Of a stretch of 8,735 nt of DNA, positions 6,738-8,735 are shown one piece after another. This DNA comes from SVTX01 sp045638125 (lineage in GTDB: Bacteria; Bacillota; Clostridia; Oscillospirales; CAG-272), in NCBI GenBank assembly GCA_045638125.1, contig JAZUAS010000077.1, positions 1 to 8,735 of the forward strand, in the 5' to 3' direction. Both the position numbers and the translations under genes were made by a program. The first letter of the stretch is position 1, and every line of letters starts with the position of its first letter. The notes under the pieces were generated by a model that saw only the letters and a list, made by a program, of their open reading frames with translations, had not been told where the DNA came from and searched no databases.

Positions 6738-6872
6738 TAGAATTGAAGAATTTTCTGCTCATTTCAAGGAGATTTTTGCCAAAAATCAGAAGAAATATTT
6801 GTGCAAAATTCAGAAAAAGAGAATTTTTTGCATCTAAATCGTAAATAAACGGTTAACAAGACCGCTTTTCCC
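6738..6872. other. AT-rich divergent intergenic region
   Basis: This 135-bp stretch separates the -35 boxes of the divergent ATPase and CorC promoters. I see no gene in it. It holds a perfect 7-bp palindrome GATTTTT-GCC-AAAAATC (6771-6787), an imperfect inverted repeat TGCAAAA/TTTTGCA (6802-6832) and a short CGGT/ACCG dyad (6850-6864) just upstream of the CorC -35. Any of these could bind a regulator, but none matches an operator I can name with confidence. Confidence 0.45.
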
Positions 6873-6901
6873 TTGACATTTGCGATGCATTATGGTATTA
6901 T
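6873..6901 (+). promoter_or_regulatory. Promoter of the small ORF / CorC-family operon (TTGACA-17-TATTAT)
   Basis: TTGACA (6873-6878) and TATTAT (6896-6901) are separated by exactly 17 bp. The start near 6908 gives a leader of about 240 nt before the transporter ATG, long enough for the small ORF and hairpin within it. Both divergent promoters of this region are near consensus, so control is more likely to act on the leaders than on promoter strength (inference). Confidence 0.82.
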
Positions 6902-6936
6902 GGACAAAATAATTTCGAAAGGAACGGTATTTTACG

Positions 6937-7014
6937 ATGGATGACGGCGATAGTACGGACACTACTTGTATGTGTAATGTAACTGTTGTACGTGTTTTTC
7001 ATTATATCTCATAA
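6937..7014 (+). CDS. 25-codon leader peptide upstream of the CorC-family transporter
   Basis: This small ORF starts with ATG at 6937 and ends with TAA at 7012-7014. It is preceded by AAAGGAA (6918-6924) at a spacing similar to that of the divergent ATPase gene, and it lies about 30 nt downstream of a consensus promoter start. The peptide begins MDDGDSTD, with four Asp in eight residues, continues with a CMCN Cys-x-Cys motif, and ends in the hydrophobic/aromatic segment VTVVRVFHYIS. It is too short and polar for a membrane anchor. I do not recognise a named family. The stop codon lies 8 nt before a terminator-like hairpin, so the likely role is as a regulatory leader whose translation controls read-through to the transporter. 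That function is inferred. Alternatively it is a free-standing small protein, or a chance ORF within a structured RNA. Confidence 0.62.
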   Translation: MDDGDSTDTTCMCNVTVVRVFHYIS

Positions 7015-7022
7015 ATCGTGCG

Positions 7023-7083
7023 GCATAGCCTAAGCGCTTTTCTCTGAAATGATAGGAGAGGGCAGATGGGTCTATGCTTTTTT
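7023..7083 (+). terminator. Leader hairpin with T-run (candidate attenuator)
   Basis: GCATAG (7023-7028) pairs with CTATGC (7072-7077), extended by CC/GG pairs. It encloses a second imperfect stem TTTTCTC/GAGAGGG (7038-7044 with 7056-7062). Six T residues follow immediately (7078-7083), then a GCGTTTTT stretch. The outer stem plus T-run resembles an intrinsic terminator placed inside the leader, 64 nt before the transporter start. The long interior makes it weaker than a classic terminator, so an unrecognised structured regulatory RNA is the main alternative. Confidence 0.55.
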
Positions 7084-7146
7084 GCGTTTTTGAAATTTTT
7101 GAAAAATCATTGAGTATTATTGTAAAAAGAAAACGGAGACATTACC

Positions 7147-8634
7147 ATGGAACCCTACATAGTGCCTATATTATTACAGGTTGTTCTTATTGCGTTAAAC
7201 GCTATATTTGCAAGTGCCGAAGCGGCATTTCTGTCGATAAATTCGGCAAGAATTGAAAAGATCGTCGAAGAAGGCGACAAAAAGACGAGAAAAAAGGCTA
7301 AAAAGCTTCAGAAGCTTACCAAGGACTCGTCAAAGTTTTTATCAACTATACAAGTAGCTATTACCCTGGCGGGATTTTTGGGTTCTGCGTTTGCGGCTGA
7401 CAGCTTTTCCGAGCCCCTTTCGCAGCTTATCGTCAAGATTCCCGTAATTGCTAACGCGGGCATAGAATGGATGCAGATAGAGCCTGTATGCGTAGTTCTT
7501 ATTACGCTTATACTCTCGTTCTTCAGTATCGTGTGCGGCGAGCTCGTTCCCAAGAAGATCGCTATGAAGAATGCTGAAAAGCTTTCTCTTGCGCTCTCGG
7601 GATTCATTCGCTTTATGTCTGTGATCTTTGCGCCTATCGTTTGGGTGCTTACCATTACTACAAACGGCATTCTTCGTATGTTCGGAGTCAATCCCAACGA
7701 GGAAGAGGAAGCGGCAAGCGAGGAAGAGATCAGAATCATGCTTGATACCTCCAGCGAGGCGGGAGCTATCGACAGTATGGAAAATGAGATGATACAGAAT
7801 ATCTTTGAGTTTGACGATATTCTTATCTCCGAGGTCTGTACTCACCGTCGCGACGTGGCTATGCTCTATCGCGAGGATACACTTGATGAGTGGAGAGAGA
7901 AGATAGTGCAGTCGAGACACGGACTTTACCCCATCTGCGGTGAAGGCCCCGACGATATCGTTGGCGTGCTTAATATCAGAAAGTTCTTCAGAGCAGATTG
8001 CAAGACCATTGAGGAAGCAATTGCAAAGGCAAGTGAAAAGCCCTATTTCGTGCCCGAAAACATGAAGGCGGACGTTCTCTTTACCAACATGAAGGAAACC
8101 AGAAACTATTTCGCCATCGTTGTAGACGAATACGGCGGAACAAGCGGTGTTATCACCATTCACGACCTGCTTGAATTGCTTGTTGGTGATATGGGCGATA
8201 AGGAAGATATCGTAGTTGAGGAGATCGTGTGCCTCAACGAGGAAGAAGCACAGTGGAAGATACTTGGCTCTGCATCCCTTGAAAAGGTTGCGGAAGCACT
8301 TGACGTTACCTTTGAGACCGAGGATTGCGATACCTTTGGCGGATATATTCTCGGACTTCTCGGTGAGATTCCCGACGACGGTGCCCAGCTTGATCTTGAA
8401 ACCGACGAGCTTAATATCAAGGTAGAATCGGTTGCCGACCACAGAATCGAAGAAACAATCGTCATCGTTAAGCCCAGACCCGTAGACGAGGATGACGAGG
8501 ACTACGATGAGGATGAGGACGAAGACGGCGAAAAGAAGAAGAAACGCAAGAATAAGGATAAGGACGAGGATGAAACCGAATCTGAATCCGAGGAAAAGAC
8601 TAATTCTGATACTTCTGTTGCGGAAGAACAATAA
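7147..8634 (+). CDS. CorC/HlyC-family (CNNM/DUF21) divalent-cation transporter with CBS pair
   Basis: This 495-residue membrane protein belongs to the hemolysin C/CorC family, bacterial relatives of CNNM proteins linked to Na+-driven Mg2+ export and Co2+ resistance. Residues 1-190 form the DUF21 membrane domain: a first helix at 5-22 leading into NAIFASAEAAFLS, the STIQVAITLAGFLGS segment (65-80), a helix at 112-130 ending in GELVPKKIA (131-139), and one near 155-172. A tandem CBS module follows (about 225-345), with VDEYGGTSGVIT at 327-338, which in relatives binds ATP-Mg2+. The CorC_HlyC domain spans 358-443 (FGGYILGLLGEIPD). The last 50 residues are an unusual low-complexity Asp/Glu/Lys tail. 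The ATG at 7147 has GGAG 8 nt upstream (7135-7138). It lies behind a leader with a small ORF and hairpin. The family is sure; the transported ion is not. Confidence 0.94.
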   Translation: MEPYIVPILLQVVLIALNAIFASAEAAFLSINSARIEKIVEEGDKKTRKKAKKLQKLTKDSSKFLSTIQVAITLAGFLGSAFAADSFSEPLSQLIVKIPVIANAGIEWMQIEPVCVVLITLILSFFSIVCGELVPKKIAMKNAEKLSLALSGFIRFMSVIFAPIVWVLTITTNGILRMFGVNPNEEEEAASEEEIRIMLDTSSEAGAIDSMENEMIQNIFEFDDILISEVCTHRRDVAMLYREDTLDEWREKIVQSRHGLYPICGEGPDDIVGVLNIRKFFRADCKTIEEAIAKASEKPYFVPENMKADVLFTNMKETRNYFAIVVDEYGGTSGVITIHDLLELLVGDMGDKEDIVVEEIVCLNEEEAQWKILGSASLEKVAEALDVTFETEDCDTFGGYILGLLGEIPDDGAQLDLETDELNIKVESVADHRIEETIVIVKPRPVDEDDEDYDEDEDEDGEKKKKRKNKDKDEDETESESEEKTNSDTSVAEEQ

Positions 8635-8647
8635 AAAAATAGTAAAA

Positions 8648-8680
8648 ACGGCGGTGCAGATTGCATCGCCGTAAAATTTT
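8648..8680 (+). terminator. Terminator after the CorC-family gene (possibly bidirectional)
   Basis: An 11-bp stem (8648-8658 with 8662-8672; ACGGCG/CGCCGT core, one G-U wobble, GAT loop) begins 13 nt after the stop codon. On the plus strand it is followed by AAAATTTT, a poor T-run. On the minus strand it is followed by TTTTT and a second T-rich block (8634-8648). It may therefore also, or mainly, stop a convergent transcript from beyond the right edge. Confidence 0.72.
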
Positions 8681-8683
8681 ATT

Positions 8684-8709
8684 CTCTTTTTGAAAGTTTT
8701 TGAAAAGAG
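8684..8709. repeat. AT-rich hairpin near the right edge
   Basis: CTCTTTT (8684-8690) and AAAAGAG (8703-8709) form a 7-bp stem around TGAAAGTTTTTG, followed by a purine-rich GTGGGGGAGCGCGAGGGGGAGAGG stretch to the window edge. Similar TTTTTGAAAGTTTTTGAAAAGAG blocks occur downstream of genes in many Clostridia, so it may be part of a dispersed intergenic repeat that is cut here. No coding sequence is visible. Confidence 0.35.
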
Positions 8710-8735
8710 TGGGGGAGCGCGAGGGGGAGAGGAAA

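Noticed and set aside
6902..7083. CorC leader as a known M-box, NiCo or yybP-ykoY riboswitch
   Set aside because: I could not match the conserved core sequences of these classes, and a small ORF with a Shine-Dalgarno occupies the region.
7089..7121. Second promoter (TTGAAA ... TATTAT) just upstream of the CorC gene
   Set aside because: The spacer is 19 bp with a poor -35 in an AT-rich stretch; the 6873-6901 promoter is far better.
7342..8631. 429-codon open frame opposite the CorC-family gene
   Set aside because: Codon-register shadow; its hydrophobic start is only the reverse reading of the acidic tail.
1..8735. CRISPR array, tRNA or rRNA genes
   Set aside because: No regularly spaced direct repeats, no tRNA cloverleaf and no rRNA-like segments were seen.

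Overview
The window looks like a chromosome segment of an uncultured Bacillota (Clostridia-type) bacterium. The grounds are moderate-to-low GC, near-consensus TTGACA-17-TATAAT promoters, AGGAGG-type ribosome binding sites, a candidate yybP-ykoY riboswitch, a PepF oligoendopeptidase, and an IS3-family element of a kind common in Clostridia. This placement is inferred from style and gene content; nothing in the window identifies a species.

Layout. (1) Positions 1-1075, minus strand: the promoter-proximal part of an IS3-family (IS150-like) insertion sequence. It has orfA, the first about 211 codons of orfB (cut by the window edge), the terminal CA dinucleotide, an internal promoter, and a hairpin that overlaps that promoter and can mask the orfA ribosome binding site. 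(2) Positions 1076-1223: a gene-free spacer with a REP-like palindrome. (3) Positions 1224-3789, minus strand: a two-gene operon, pepF (M3 oligoendopeptidase) followed 6 bp later by a YgjP-like zinc metallopeptidase, behind a perfect consensus promoter. (4) Positions 3791-6737, minus strand: a SERCA-like P-type cation ATPase with its own terminator, preceded by a promoter and a leader that resembles the yybP-ykoY manganese riboswitch with an expression-platform terminator. (5) Positions 6738-6872: an AT-rich divergent intergenic region. (6) Positions 6873-8680, plus strand: a CorC/HlyC (CNNM/DUF21) membrane transporter. Its roughly 240-nt leader holds a consensus promoter, a 25-codon small ORF with a Shine-Dalgarno sequence, and a terminator-like hairpin 8 nt past the small ORF's stop. 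(7) Positions 8684-8709: a further hairpin near the right edge.

Biologically, the right half is a divergent divalent-cation module. One arm is a P-type ATPase whose leader suggests induction by Mn2+. The other arm is a CNNM/CorC-type transporter, a family linked to Mg2+ (and Co2+) export, whose leader looks like a translation-coupled transcription attenuator. The most interesting undescribed element is this small-ORF/terminator leader: an Asp-rich start and a Cys-x-Cys motif in the peptide, with a stop codon placed so that a ribosome there could block the terminator. The IS hairpin/promoter overlap is a second clear regulatory design, of the kind that protects transposons from read-through transcription.
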